Shown piece by piece: positions 37,949 to 47,206 of a stretch of DNA of 64,000 nucleotides (positions are counted from its first letter, which is position 1; the number at the start of each line of letters is the position of its first letter). The translations under genes and the position numbers were made by a program. This DNA is from CAISIP01 sp038326025 (GTDB taxonomy: Bacteria; Pseudomonadota; Gammaproteobacteria; Burkholderiales; Burkholderiaceae_C): contig JBBQJP010000017.1 in assembly GCA_038326025.1 (NCBI GenBank), positions 1 to 64,000 on the forward strand. The letters run 5' to 3'. A model generated the notes under the pieces. The model saw only the letters and a list, made by a program, of their open reading frames with translations, made no database searches and was not told the origin of the DNA.

Positions 37949-38875
37949 TTATTCTTTCTCCGGCCAAACCGGTGTGCGCCACTCGGGGTGATCCGCGATC
38001 TCGCCGCGAACCAGCCGGAAATAGTGTTCCTGGATCCGGCGCGTGATCGGGCCGGGTTGTCCGTCGCCCACCGCGATACGGTCGACCGCAACGATGGGCA
38101 CGACCTCCTGACCGGAACCGCACCAGAACGCTTCGTCGGCGGCCAGCAGTTCGGAGCGATCGACGCGCCGTTCGTGCACGACCAGGCCAAACACGGCGCG
38201 CGCTGTTTCGATCACGGTTTCGCGGGTGATGCTCTCCAGGATGTCGCTGGCCACGTCCGGTGTGATGAGTTCGCCGCGGCGCACCAGGAACACGCAGGCA
38301 CCGGCTGCCTCCGACAACTTGCCGTCGGCACTGAGCATCAGCACGCCATCGTGCCCGTCGAGCCGCGCGGTGATCTCGGCGGCGCGGTTGTTGACGTAGT
38401 TGGCGGTGCATTTGACGCGCGGCGGCAGCGCGTTGTCGGCAATGCGCTGCCACGAACTGACCGCTACGCGCACGCCGCTGTGCAGTGACTTTGCAGATGG
38501 GCGTTTGACGACGCCAATGGTCAAACCCACCGGCCCGGTGACCGTGAGTTCGTCGTCGCCGTCGATGTAGGCGATCATCCGGATGTGGGCGTTCTCGCGT
38601 ATCTTGTTGGCGCGCAAGGTGCGTATCAGGCAGTCCTCGAGGAACGCGGTCTCGAAGATGCGGTCGCAGCGCAGCACCTTCATGCCGAAACGCAGGCGCT
38701 CAAGATGTTCCGCCAGCCGAAACACATGCAGCTGTTGCTGCTCGGCATTCCAGTAGGCCCGCAGCCCCTCGAAGACGCCCAGGCCGTATTTGACGACCGC
38801 CGAAAACGGATGAATGCGGGCATCGCGGTAGGCCACGATGTCGCCGTTCTGGCACATGAATTCGCAGGTGCTCAT
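37949..38875 (-). CDS. Branched-chain-type aminotransferase (class IV, PLP)
   Basis: 308 aa. Fold-IV transaminase with KYGLGVFEGLRAYWN near the N-terminus, the PLP lysine in VKCTANYVNNRAAE, and the EITARLDGHDGVLMLSADGK and SGQEVVPIVAVDR regions. It would move amino groups between a branched-chain or related amino acid and 2-oxoglutarate; a D-amino-acid transaminase is the alternative in this family. The ATG at 38875 has AGGAG upstream. The hydroxyacid dehydrogenase directly downstream could reduce the 2-oxoacid it makes, giving an amino acid to 2-hydroxyacid pair. Confidence 0.9.
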   Translation of the reverse strand: MSTCEFMCQNGDIVAYRDARIHPFSAVVKYGLGVFEGLRAYWNAEQQQLHVFRLAEHLERLRFGMKVLRCDRIFETAFLEDCLIRTLRANKIRENAHIRMIAYIDGDDELTVTGPVGLTIGVVKRPSAKSLHSGVRVAVSSWQRIADNALPPRVKCTANYVNNRAAEITARLDGHDGVLMLSADGKLSEAAGACVFLVRRGELITPDVASDILESITRETVIETARAVFGLVVHERRVDRSELLAADEAFWCGSGQEVVPIVAVDRIAVGDGQPGPITRRIQEHYFRLVRGEIADHPEWRTPVWPEKE

Positions 38876-39165
38876 CGGTGTTTTCTCCTGCTGCGCACAC
38901 CGGGAATCGCCGTTGCGACGAGCCATCGTGCACATGGTCAAGGCGGTGGATGTTGGCTTCAGTGGCGCTCAGTTTATGGTCGTACGCGCCACTTGTCAGG
39001 TGATTTCCGGGACCCGGCCGGATATGAAACAACATCGTGATCGGACAGCCGTGCAGCGCCGGTGCACAGGGCCCCTTCAATCGGCCGCGTTATGCAATAC
39101 TGTTTTTTCAGCGGCCCGGAGTCCCGTTCGTGGCTGCACTGGCACTGCGAGGAATGTGAACCAGC

Positions 39166-40242
39166 ATGACGCACAGCACTGTCGATTTCCGCAGCGACAA
39201 CTGCGGCCGCGCCGCTCCCGAGATGATCGCTGCCTTGAGTGCCGCCAACAGCGGCACCGCGTTGGGTTATGGCGGCGACACCTTGACAGCCGACTTGCAG
39301 GCGCGCCTTGCGCAGGTGTTCGAGACGCCACTGCGGGTCTACCCCGTGCCCACGGGCACCGCCGCCAACGCCGTGGCCCTGGCGGCCTCGTGCACGCCGT
39401 TTGGCGCGGTGTACTGCAGCGCGCTGGCCCATATCAACACGTCGGAATGCAACGCCACCAGTTTTTACGGCGGCGGGACCAAGCTCGTGGCTGTCGACGG
39501 TGAACATGGAAAGGTGTCGGCGCACGCCTTGCTGCGGGAAATCGAGGGCGCCGGCGTGGGTCTGGCGCACAAGAACCAGCCGGCAGCCGTCAACCTGGTC
39601 CAGGCCACCGACATGGGGGCGGTGTACGGTCTCGATGAGATCACCGATGTCAGTCGCGTCGCCCATGCACGTGGCCTCACGGTGCACATGGATGGCGCGC
39701 GATTTGCCAATGCCCTGGTCACGCTGGGCTGCACGCCGGCCGAGGCCAGTTGGCGCGCCGGTGTCGATGTGTTGTCACTCGGTGTCACCAAGAACGGTGG
39801 CCTGCTGACCGATGCCATCGTGGTGTTTGCGCCCGACGTCGCCACCCACATCGGGTTTCACCTGCGTCGGGCCGGCCTGGTCTGGTCGAAGATGCGATTC
39901 GCTTCCGCGCAGATCATGGCCTATGTCGAAGACGATCTGTGGTTGCGGCTGGCGCGCCAGGCCAACGCCGCGGCCGCCGGCATCGCGAAGCGATTGACGC
40001 CGCTGGCCGGGGTCAAGCTGGTCGCGCCGGTGCAGGCCAATGAGTTGTTTGTCGAGTTGCCATCGGCGCAAGTCCTGGAGCGTCTGCAGGACGAAGGTTT
40101 TCTGTTCCAGCGCCGGGGTCCCCGTCTGGCGCGTTTTGTATGTCGCTGGGACAGCAGAGAGACTGAGTGCGGTGCACTGGTGGCGGCCATAACGCGGCAG
40201 GTCGTCGCTGTTTCGGCCGACACCGAAGGAGCCCGGCGATGA
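39166..40242 (+). CDS. Threonine-aldolase-family PLP enzyme
   Basis: 358 aa, fold type I beta-eliminating lyase. It starts MTHSTVDFRSDNCGRAAPEM, with the family's DFRSDN, and later has VHMDGARFANAL and the PLP lysine in LSLGVTKNGGLLTDA. Members cleave threonine or other beta-hydroxy amino acids to glycine and an aldehyde. A specialised beta-hydroxy amino acid is likely given the catabolic neighbours. GAGGAA precedes the ATG. It overlaps the next gene by 4 bases. Confidence 0.9.
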   Translation: MTHSTVDFRSDNCGRAAPEMIAALSAANSGTALGYGGDTLTADLQARLAQVFETPLRVYPVPTGTAANAVALAASCTPFGAVYCSALAHINTSECNATSFYGGGTKLVAVDGEHGKVSAHALLREIEGAGVGLAHKNQPAAVNLVQATDMGAVYGLDEITDVSRVAHARGLTVHMDGARFANALVTLGCTPAEASWRAGVDVLSLGVTKNGGLLTDAIVVFAPDVATHIGFHLRRAGLVWSKMRFASAQIMAYVEDDLWLRLARQANAAAAGIAKRLTPLAGVKLVAPVQANELFVELPSAQVLERLQDEGFLFQRRGPRLARFVCRWDSRETECGALVAAITRQVVAVSADTEGARR

Positions 40243-41357
40243 AAATCACCGATGTCGAAACGATCCTGTTGCGCCTGCCGCAGGTGCGTGAGATCGGTGA
40301 TGGTTGCCAGTGCATCTGTGTGATCCGCGTGTTGACCGACGAGGGCATCGTCGGTATCGGAGAGGCGCATACCAATCCTTTGGCAGCGCGCGCGATCATC
40401 GACTCGCCCTTGTACTCGGTCTCGGCACAGGGTCTGAAACACGTGCTGGTGGGCGAGGATCCGCGCGACATCAACCGGCTCTGGGACAAGATGTACCGCG
40501 CCAGCCAGACCTATGGTCGTCGTGGTCTTCTGATGCACGCCTTGTCTGGCATTGATCTGGCGCTGTGGGACATCCTGGGCAAAAGTGTCGGTTTGCCGGT
40601 CCACCAACTGCTGGGCGGCGCACGCAAGCGCGAACACTTCGCCTATGCGTCCGACCTGTCACAGCCCACGCTCGAAGCCACGATAGCACTCGCGCTCGCC
40701 CACAAGGCGAACGGATATCGTGCGATGAAGTTCGGCTGGGGCGCTCTCGGCAAAGACCGCAAATCCGACGTCGCCGTGGCGGAGCAACTGCGCAAGGCCC
40801 TGGGCCCCGACTTCGACATCATGATCGACATGGGGTTTGCCGTGCCACTCGATCACGCGCTGTATCTGGGGCGCGCCTATGCCGAGCACGATCTGTATTT
40901 TCTAGAAGAGCCGCTGTCGCCGGACGACGTCGGCGGTTTCGCCAAACTCGTGGCCGCCTCGCCCACACCGATCGCAACCGGCGAGAAGGCCTCGCACGAA
41001 CTGGACTACATCGACCTGATGGACCGCGGGCAGCTGCGCATCATCCAGCCGGATATCGGGCGTATGGGCGGCATATCGGCCATGCTGCGCGTCATCGCCC
41101 ATGCCGAGGCGCGCAATGTGCGGGTCATCCCGCACTGCTGGTCGACCGACATCCTTGTCGCCGCAACGCTGCATTGCATCTCGACGATGCGCGACTGCCC
41201 CTATCTGGAGTACAACGCCACCGACAACCCGCTGCGCACCGACCTGCTGGTGGAGCCGATCCGACCCGAAAAGGGTGTCGTCCAAGTGCCGGAGAAGCCG
41301 GGACTGGGCATAGAACTGCGCGAAGACACACTGGCGCGATTTCGCTGGCAGCCTTGA
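40239..41357 (+). CDS. Mandelate racemase/muconate lactonizing enzyme family protein
   Basis: 372 aa enolase-superfamily enzyme. The capping domain precedes a barrel with metal ligands Asp (MIDMGF), Glu (FLEEPLS) and Glu (ATGEKAS), a catalytic-type Lys in AMKFGWG, and the His end in HCWSTD. The family racemises, dehydrates or cycloisomerises acid sugars and dipeptides; the exact activity cannot be read. Its ATG overlaps the aldolase stop (ATGA), so the two are coupled, suggesting successive steps on one hydroxy-acid or amino-acid substrate. The nearby dipeptide-type importer makes a dipeptide epimerase a possibility worth noting. Confidence 0.9.
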   Translation: MKITDVETILLRLPQVREIGDGCQCICVIRVLTDEGIVGIGEAHTNPLAARAIIDSPLYSVSAQGLKHVLVGEDPRDINRLWDKMYRASQTYGRRGLLMHALSGIDLALWDILGKSVGLPVHQLLGGARKREHFAYASDLSQPTLEATIALALAHKANGYRAMKFGWGALGKDRKSDVAVAEQLRKALGPDFDIMIDMGFAVPLDHALYLGRAYAEHDLYFLEEPLSPDDVGGFAKLVAASPTPIATGEKASHELDYIDLMDRGQLRIIQPDIGRMGGISAMLRVIAHAEARNVRVIPHCWSTDILVAATLHCISTMRDCPYLEYNATDNPLRTDLLVEPIRPEKGVVQVPEKPGLGIELREDTLARFRWQP

Positions 41358-41563
41358 TGCGGCGCCGAGGTGGTCCTGCATCCGACCATGGCCGGCATAC
41401 TCGGCCCGGGCCAGATGCTCAGGAATTCTCGCGACACGCCGTCGCTATATCCCGCTACAACGAAGCGAAGCCGGTGTCGCAGGCGGCGGGCACTGACGAA
41501 GCTCTGCGATTGGCGTTCGCGTAAGCGTGAGGTGTATGGCCTCAAGTCGCTAAACTGGACTGC

Positions 41564-42385
41564 ATGAATACCCTCAGCCTGGTCGCGACCGGCTTCGTAT
41601 TGGCGGGCGCCCTGATCATGGTGGCGGCAATCTCGCCGGTGCGCAAGCTCATGACCACGCTCGCGACATCCACGCTGCGCCAGCGCTGGAGCGTCATGGC
41701 CACGCTCATCGGCCTGTTTCTGGTCGGCTATATCGGCTACGCGGTGGCATTCTGGAACCAGCACACGCAGTTGCTCGACCTGATTGTTCCCACGGTGTTC
41801 CTGGGTGGTGCATGTTTCGTGTGGCTCACGGCCAACTTGTCGTTGCAGACGGCCGTCGACATGTTGCGCGTCAGCCGGCTGGAGCAGGAGGTCGTCACCG
41901 ACAGCCTGACCGGCATGTTCAACCGCCGTTACCTGGACATCCGATTGGCCGAAGAGTTGGGCCGGTCGCGGCGTTATGGCTTCCCGCTGTCGGCCATCTT
42001 TCTGGACATCGACCACTTCAAGCGTGTCAACGACACTCATGGCCATCCGGCAGGTGACATGGTGCTGGCGAGCGCCGCCCGGCTCATTTCGGGTAGTTTG
42101 CGCGACACCGACGTCGCCGCGCGCTTCGGCGGCGAGGAGTTTGTCGTGCTGATGCCGCATACCGGTCTGCAAGGGGCCACGGAGGTGGCACAACGGCTGA
42201 TCGACGCCATACGGGACCACCCGTTCAAACTGCCTGGCGCGGCGGACGGCCTGCGCATCACCTGCAGTGCCGGCGTCACAACCATTGTCGGTGCGCAAGC
42301 CGACGCCAAATCCTTGCTCGATACCGCTGACCGGAATCTGTACAGCGCCAAGCAACAAGGCCGCAACCGGGTCGTCAGCGGCTGA
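41564..42385 (+). CDS. Membrane diguanylate cyclase (GGDEF)
   Basis: 273 aa. Three predicted membrane helices in the first 100 residues (VATGFVLAGALIMVAAIS, VMATLIGLFLVGYIGYAVAF and LLDLIVPTVFLGGACFVWLT) precede a cytoplasmic GGDEF domain with GGEEF and an RxxD inhibitory site (RDTD) five residues before it. The active site looks intact (FLDIDHFKRVND also present), so it should make cyclic di-GMP, with an input through the membrane part. It stands alone, about 200 bases after the enolase gene. Confidence 0.92.
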   Translation: MNTLSLVATGFVLAGALIMVAAISPVRKLMTTLATSTLRQRWSVMATLIGLFLVGYIGYAVAFWNQHTQLLDLIVPTVFLGGACFVWLTANLSLQTAVDMLRVSRLEQEVVTDSLTGMFNRRYLDIRLAEELGRSRRYGFPLSAIFLDIDHFKRVNDTHGHPAGDMVLASAARLISGSLRDTDVAARFGGEEFVVLMPHTGLQGATEVAQRLIDAIRDHPFKLPGAADGLRITCSAGVTTIVGAQADAKSLLDTADRNLYSAKQQGRNRVVSG

Positions 42386-42437
42386 AGCACCGGCCCGTTC
42401 GGCTGACTCCACGACCCTTTTCCTGCAATCCCTGTTC

Positions 42438-43199
42438 ATGTTCGGATTCGAGGCCGTCACGCTGGCCCTCATTGCTGTTGTCACGCTGGTCGCCTTCATC
42501 GTCAGGGGCCTGTCGGGTTTTGGCTCGTCGATGATTGGCGTTGGCGCCTTGAGCATGGTGCTGCCGCCGGCGCAGGTGGTGCCGACCTACCTGGGTCTGG
42601 AGTTGATCGCGTCAGTGAACCTGCTGCCGAGCATCTGGCGCCATGTGAACTGGCGATCGCTGGGCTGGGTGACTCTGGGCTCCTTCGTGGCCACGCCGTT
42701 CGGACTGATGTTGCTCACCAGACTCAACCCGGATGCCATGCGACTGGTGGTGTCGGCTTGCCTGCTGGCGATCGCCTTGTTCATGCTCAGCGAGCTGGCC
42801 CGTCGCCTGGTGCCACGCACCACGCCCGGACCGGTCGGCGCGATGCTGGCCGGGGCTGCTTCGGGGGTGCTCAACGGCGCAGCCGCCATTGGCGGACCGC
42901 CGGTGATCGTGTTTTTCTTTTCCAGTTCGGCCGCGTCGGTCGGCAGAGCGACCGTGATCGCATTTTTTCTGCTGACCAACACCTATGTGCTGGTGCTGGC
43001 GGGCAGCACCGGCGTGCTTGCCGACGTGGGTTGGAAGCTGATCGCGGTCGCCTTCCCATTTGCGCTGGCCGGTGTCTGGATCGGCCAGCACGGGTACAAC
43101 CGCCTCGACGACGCAGCCTTGCTTCGACTCATCTGGCGCCTGCTCGCTGCATTGGGAGCCATCGGACTGGCCGGCGCCGCATGGCGGGTCATCGGCTGA
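42438..43199 (+). CDS. TauE/SafE-family sulfite/sulfonate permease-like protein
   Basis: 253 aa, about eight membrane segments. The N-terminal FIVRGLSGFGSSMIGVGALS and the second half AGAASGVLNGAAAIGGPPVI carry the repeated G-rich motif of the TauE/SafE (DUF81) family, which exports or imports organosulfur compounds and small acids. ATG 42438 is used because the longer frame overlaps the diguanylate cyclase. No substrate is implied by neighbours. Confidence 0.88.
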   Translation: MFGFEAVTLALIAVVTLVAFIVRGLSGFGSSMIGVGALSMVLPPAQVVPTYLGLELIASVNLLPSIWRHVNWRSLGWVTLGSFVATPFGLMLLTRLNPDAMRLVVSACLLAIALFMLSELARRLVPRTTPGPVGAMLAGAASGVLNGAAAIGGPPVIVFFFSSSAASVGRATVIAFFLLTNTYVLVLAGSTGVLADVGWKLIAVAFPFALAGVWIGQHGYNRLDDAALLRLIWRLLAALGAIGLAGAAWRVIG

Positions 43200-43220
43200 G
43201 CATGCGCAACCGCCGCAGGG

Positions 43221-44315
43221 TCAAACCTTTGGTTTGACGATCCCCGCGTCGACCATCTGGCCGAACATGTCTTCCATCGACTGCTGCAAGGGCCGGTAGG
43301 TCATGCCCAGCGCTTTGCGGCTTTTGCTGTTGTCGGCACGAAAGACATGGTTCACATTGCGCGCGACAAATTTGCGCGTGAGACCCGACATCGGGGCGAC
43401 CAACCAGACCAGCCACTTGGGCAAGGCACGCCGCGGCAAAGGAAAGCGGTCACCGAATCGGGGCAACAGGCTCTGGCCCACCGCCAGCAAATCGGTGTTG
43501 TGACCCGACACGATGTGGCGGCCCTCGGCGCCCGGAAGGAAGGCCGCGGCCAAGTGCGCCTGGGCCAGGTCGCGCACGTCCACCACGCCAAAGCCGGCAC
43601 GCGGCGCACCCGCTTTCATCGTGCCGTCGCCCAGCTGGCGCACGATGTTGAAACTCTCGGACGTGGCATGCGGGTTCGTGCCCGGGCCGACCACCAGCGA
43701 CGGGTTGATCACCACCAGCTGCCACTGCGATTGCAGCTTGGCCAGGCGCCAGCCCTCTTGCTCGGCCAGTGTCTTGGAATACGAATACGGCTGATGCGCC
43801 AGTGAAGATGTGGTGTTCCATACCGCCTCGGTGAGCACGCCGCCGGGCGCGTCGGCACAATCCGCCGCATCGCCATAAATTGCAGCGCAGGAACTGGTGA
43901 GCACCACGCGCTGCACTGACGGCGTTTTCGATGCTTCGTCTAGCACATTTCGCGTACCCAGCAGCGCCGGGTCAATCAGCTCGCGCTGCGGGTCCTTGAC
44001 GCTGGTAGTGAACGGCGAGGCGGTATGGAACACGACCGCGCAGCCGGCCATGGCCTTGGCGTAGGAGCCCGGCTGAAGGAGATCGGCAGCAAAGAACCGG
44101 ACGGTTCCAGGCCCGGCCTGCGCCATGGCCGTGAGATGGGAGAGCTTGGCCACATCCTTGGGGTTGCGCACTGCGGCATGCACGGTGACACCCGCCTCGA
44201 CCAGGCGCTTGACGATCCAGCCGGCCACGTACCCGGTGGCGCCGGTGACCAGCACCGGAGCGTCCGTGGGAATGGTGAAACCGGGGGTGGATGAGGAAGA
44301 GCTGGCGTTGCGCAT
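43221..44315 (-). CDS. NAD(P)-dependent reductase/epimerase (extended SDR)
   Basis: 364 aa. NAD(P) motif VLVTGATGYVAGWI near the N-terminus, catalytic Tyr/Lys in YSYSKTLAEQ and Ser in LTSSCAAIYGD. The architecture (dihydroflavonol-4-reductase-like) fits reduction of an aldehyde or ketone with NADPH, substrate unknown. The ATG at 44315 follows AGGACGACCCTCC; the longer frame to 44390 has no ribosome site. It converges on the TauE/SafE permease. Confidence 0.88.
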   Translation of the reverse strand: MRNASSSSSTPGFTIPTDAPVLVTGATGYVAGWIVKRLVEAGVTVHAAVRNPKDVAKLSHLTAMAQAGPGTVRFFAADLLQPGSYAKAMAGCAVVFHTASPFTTSVKDPQRELIDPALLGTRNVLDEASKTPSVQRVVLTSSCAAIYGDAADCADAPGGVLTEAVWNTTSSLAHQPYSYSKTLAEQEGWRLAKLQSQWQLVVINPSLVVGPGTNPHATSESFNIVRQLGDGTMKAGAPRAGFGVVDVRDLAQAHLAAAFLPGAEGRHIVSGHNTDLLAVGQSLLPRFGDRFPLPRRALPKWLVWLVAPMSGLTRKFVARNVNHVFRADNSKSRKALGMTYRPLQQSMEDMFGQMVDAGIVKPKV

Positions 44316-44514
44316 GGAGGGTCGTCCTGTATCGGTGGGGAGTGCTGGCATTGTCACGTGCGCCAGCACGCCGCGCCCAAATGCAGGCAATTCGCACGAA
44401 GCCGCGAAGGTCTGCGCAACACTCGGCAGAAAAAGTATCGACTATTTTGAATCCGATCCGCGATCTGCTGCGTACTGAACTTACCAGCGGCTGATCACGG
44501 CCGGTGGATTCCCT

Positions 44515-44550
44515 GACATTTCCCGGTCGATCCCGGTCGGAGGAAATGTC
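44515..44550. promoter_or_regulatory. 9-bp inverted repeat before the CHRD gene
   Basis: GACATTTCC (44515-44523) and GGAAATGTC (44542-44550) are exact inverted copies with an 18-base centre that itself holds two CCGGTCG direct repeats. It ends 31 bases before the ATG. Either an operator spanning two turns or a leader hairpin. Confidence 0.5.
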
Positions 44551-44581
44551 TGCTTGCCTCAGCCAACCGAAGGATCACACC

Positions 44582-45112
44582 ATGCGCACCATTCGCTCAC
44601 TCTCCGCCATCGCCGGTCTGCTCGCCCTGGCAGCCTGGACCACCAGCGCGAACGCTGGCCATCTCAATATCGTGCTCGAGGCCCAGCTCGACGGGCGCGA
44701 ACAGGTCAGCACTGGAGCGACCAACTCCGCCATGGTCGGCGATCCCAAGGGGCGCGCGCAGGCCTATGTTTTCGGCATCGACAACAATCCGGGCACCCTG
44801 TGCTACCTGATCGTCGACGTCAAGAAGATCGACGAACTCAAGATGGCGCCCGGCAATGGCCGCGCGGCCCATATCCATGAAGGTGCCCGCGGCAGCAATG
44901 GCCCGGTCGTTGCCAATCTGGCCTGGCCGCAGGATGGACAGGCATCGGACTGCCTGTTCGAAGGCCAACCCGGTAAGTTCCCAACCAACGAAGCCGGCCT
45001 CGTGCAACGTATCCTGAAGAACCCGGCGAACTTTTATATCAACGTGCACAACTCGGTGTATCCGGCCGGCGCGATTCGCGGTCAGTTGTCCGAAAACGAG
45101 CACCAGCACTGA
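44582..45112 (+). CDS. Secreted CHRD-domain protein
   Basis: 176 aa with a signal peptide of about 24 residues (SLSAIAGLLALAAWTTSANA). The mature part is one CHRD domain: an early NIVLEAQLDGREQVSTGATN, a His pair in AAHIHEGARGSNGPVV, and the ending FYINVHNSVYPAGAIRGQLS, the domain's signature. CHRD domains are beta-sandwiches of unknown enzymatic activity. AAGGATC precedes the ATG. There is a single copy and no obvious partner; an iron- or stress-linked role is not supported here. Confidence 0.93.
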   Translation: MRTIRSLSAIAGLLALAAWTTSANAGHLNIVLEAQLDGREQVSTGATNSAMVGDPKGRAQAYVFGIDNNPGTLCYLIVDVKKIDELKMAPGNGRAAHIHEGARGSNGPVVANLAWPQDGQASDCLFEGQPGKFPTNEAGLVQRILKNPANFYINVHNSVYPAGAIRGQLSENEHQH

Positions 45113-45236
45113 GCGCCTTGATAGCGCTGCGAGCCGCCATTTCCGGCCGTCCGATCTGAAAGTCGGCGGCAATCCTTTGACCTCGATCACTTGCGCCGGG
45201 CGCGCTACCCGGTCATTATTCCGGGTGGGCGGAACC

Positions 45237-45677
45237 ATGCACACCTTTCACATTTATCGCTACGACCCGGACCGCGACGTGGCGCCACGCACGCACGAAT
45301 ACGAGGTCGAAGTCGACGACAGCCAGCGCATGTTGCTCGACGTATTGATTCAGCTCAAGGCCATCGACCCCAGTCTGAGCTTCAGGCGCTCATGCCGCGA
45401 AGGCGTCTGCGGCTCGGATGCCATGAACATCAACGGCAAGAACGGGCTGCCTTGCGTGACCAACATGCGCTCGCCGCCCAAGTCGATCGTGCTCAAGCCG
45501 CTGCCAGGCATGCCGGTGATCCGCGACCTGATCGTCGACCTCATGGTCTTCTTCAAGCAATACCACTCGATCAAACCCTAACTCGTCAACGCCGGCCCGC
45601 CGCCGCAGGCAGAGCGGCTACAGTCGCATGAGGCGCGCTAACTGCTCAACGGGCTCTATAAGTGCATCCTGTGCGCA
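45237..45677 (+). pseudogene. sdhB: Decayed succinate dehydrogenase iron-sulfur subunit (SdhB)
   Basis: The first 114 codons encode a good SdhB N-terminus including the 2Fe-2S ligands (CREGVCGSDAMNINGKNGLPC, read in two parts) and KQYHSIKP. A TAA at 45579-45581 then interrupts. In the same frame the sequence continues LVNAGPPPQAERLQSHEAR, hits a second TAA at 45639-45641, and goes on LLNGLYKCILCA, matching the start of the 4Fe-4S region of SdhB before ending. The rest of the gene is absent. No sdhA, C or D is nearby. A short hairpin, ACCCGG/CCGGGT, lies at 45207-45226. A translated 114-residue ferredoxin-like fragment is possible but unlikely to be a working subunit. Confidence 0.85.
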
Positions 45678-45694
45678 TACCAGGACCCATCCCT

Positions 45695-46246
45695 ATGACG
45701 ATCAACTTCCCTGGCCACTCAGCACCTGCCGGCGGGTTCGAGGTGCCGCTGGAAATGATCGCGGCCTGCCACCATCGCGTCTTGAAGCAATGCGCCACGC
45801 TGCGGCGACTGGTGCCGCATCTGGCGACCCACGGCGCCGACGAAGACGCGCGCATCGCCGCGGCAGCCGTAATGCGCTATTTCGACACCTCGGCGAAAGA
45901 CCATCACGCCGATGAGGAGACCGACCTGTTTCCCGCGCTCCTGGAGTCAATGGCCGGATCGGACGCGATCCGCATTCGCAACCTGGTCGATTCGTTGACG
46001 CTCGATCATCGCGCGCTCGAGTCGCATTGGCAGCGCCTGCGTCGGATCCTGCAAGGGATCGAGTCTGGCAACTCGTTGCCACTGACGTACGCGGAGGTGG
46101 AGCCATTCATCACTTTGTACGAACAGCACATCGCGCGCGAAGAAGCCGAACTCTTGCCGATGGCAGCCCGGCTGCTGGAACAGAAGTCACTGGATCGGGT
46201 CGGCGCGGCGATGCGCCTGCGGCGCGGCATCACCGTGATCGATTAG
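45695..46246 (+). CDS. Hemerythrin-like HHE protein
   Basis: 183 aa, mostly helical, with iron-binding motifs HHRVLKQC, DHHADEETDLFPALLE, LDHRALESHW and YEQHIAREEAELLPMA. Such cytosolic proteins bind a di-iron site and oxygen or nitric oxide; some function in repair or sensing, but which is not shown. The ATG at 45695 is preferred over 45662, which lies inside the sdhB remnant. It stands as a single gene after the pseudogene. Confidence 0.93.
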   Translation: MTINFPGHSAPAGGFEVPLEMIAACHHRVLKQCATLRRLVPHLATHGADEDARIAAAAVMRYFDTSAKDHHADEETDLFPALLESMAGSDAIRIRNLVDSLTLDHRALESHWQRLRRILQGIESGNSLPLTYAEVEPFITLYEQHIAREEAELLPMAARLLEQKSLDRVGAAMRLRRGITVID

Positions 46247-46474
46247 AGATGCTGTGCCAGCGTGGCCCGCCATGCAAGCACAACAAAGCCTGATCTGCAA
46301 CAAAGAGACTGGCAACGTGACGATGCATGATCAGCTGCTCAAGATCAATCTGTGCTGACTGCGGTTTCACGCCATACGACCAACCATCCCCGATGTCGAA
46401 TTTCTTACCCGCGGCGCTGCCCGGCTCCGATCGACAGGTCACGGCCCCCACATCAAGGATGCAGGAGATGTGCT

Positions 46475-47092
46475 TTGGTCCGCGGTGAACGCTTCAACAG
46501 CATCAGCCATCTGGTAGGTACGTCGCTGGCACTGGTCGGTGCCATCTGGCTGGTCGCGCTGGCTGCGCTGCGCGGCGACCCGTGGCGCATCGTGTCGTTC
46601 AGTATTTATGGCAGCTCGCTGGTGTTGCTGTATCTGTGCTCCACGCTGTATCACAGCCTGCGCGGTCGCGCAAAGGACGTGTTGCGCAAGTTCGATCATT
46701 GTTCGATCTACCTGCTGATCGCCGGCAGCTACACCCCGTTCATGCTGGTGAGCCTGCGTGGTGCCTGGGGCTGGACGCTGTTCGGTGTGGTCTGGGCCCT
46801 TGGACTGGCGGGCATCACGCAGGAGATCTGGCTGGCGCGCGGCGCGCGCATTACCTCTCTGGTGATTTATCTGTTGATGGGCTGGCTTGCGGTCCTGGCG
46901 GTATCGCCGCTATGGCAGGCCCTGGGATCCGCTGGGTTTGCCGGCCTGGTCGCGGGCGGAGCCTGCTACACCGGCGGTGTGTTGTTCTACATCAATGACG
47001 AAAAGTGGCGTCACGGTCACGGCATCTGGCATCTGTTCGTGCTGGCCGGCAGCATCTGCCATTTCCTGACCGTGCTGCTGTTTGTCGCCTGA
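46475..47092 (+). CDS. Hemolysin III / TrhA-family membrane protein
   Basis: 205 aa starting at TTG 46475, which has AGGAGATGTGC directly upstream; the longer ATG frame to 46352 does not fit the family length. About seven membrane segments, with the PAQR-type His residues in STLYHSLRG, FDHCSIYLLIAGSYTPF and HGHGIWHLFVLAGSICHF. Members have been linked to membrane energetics or homeostasis, and the old hemolysin name comes from a single case. Nothing here ties it to toxicity. Confidence 0.9.
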   Translation: MVRGERFNSISHLVGTSLALVGAIWLVALAALRGDPWRIVSFSIYGSSLVLLYLCSTLYHSLRGRAKDVLRKFDHCSIYLLIAGSYTPFMLVSLRGAWGWTLFGVVWALGLAGITQEIWLARGARITSLVIYLLMGWLAVLAVSPLWQALGSAGFAGLVAGGACYTGGVLFYINDEKWRHGHGIWHLFVLAGSICHFLTVLLFVA

Positions 47093-47206
47093 CCTCATAC
47101 GAGCATGGCACCCATTTCAAGCGGTCGCTTGCCAATGCGCGTCTGTGCCCGTTCGGCATGTGGCCCTCGCTTGCGGCGAGGCTCGGCGGATGTACTGCCG
47201 GTTGGT

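Noticed and set aside
41564..42385. GGEEF protein as part of the kaiC-like system
   Set aside because: It is 27 kb away, on the other strand and has no palindrome upstream.
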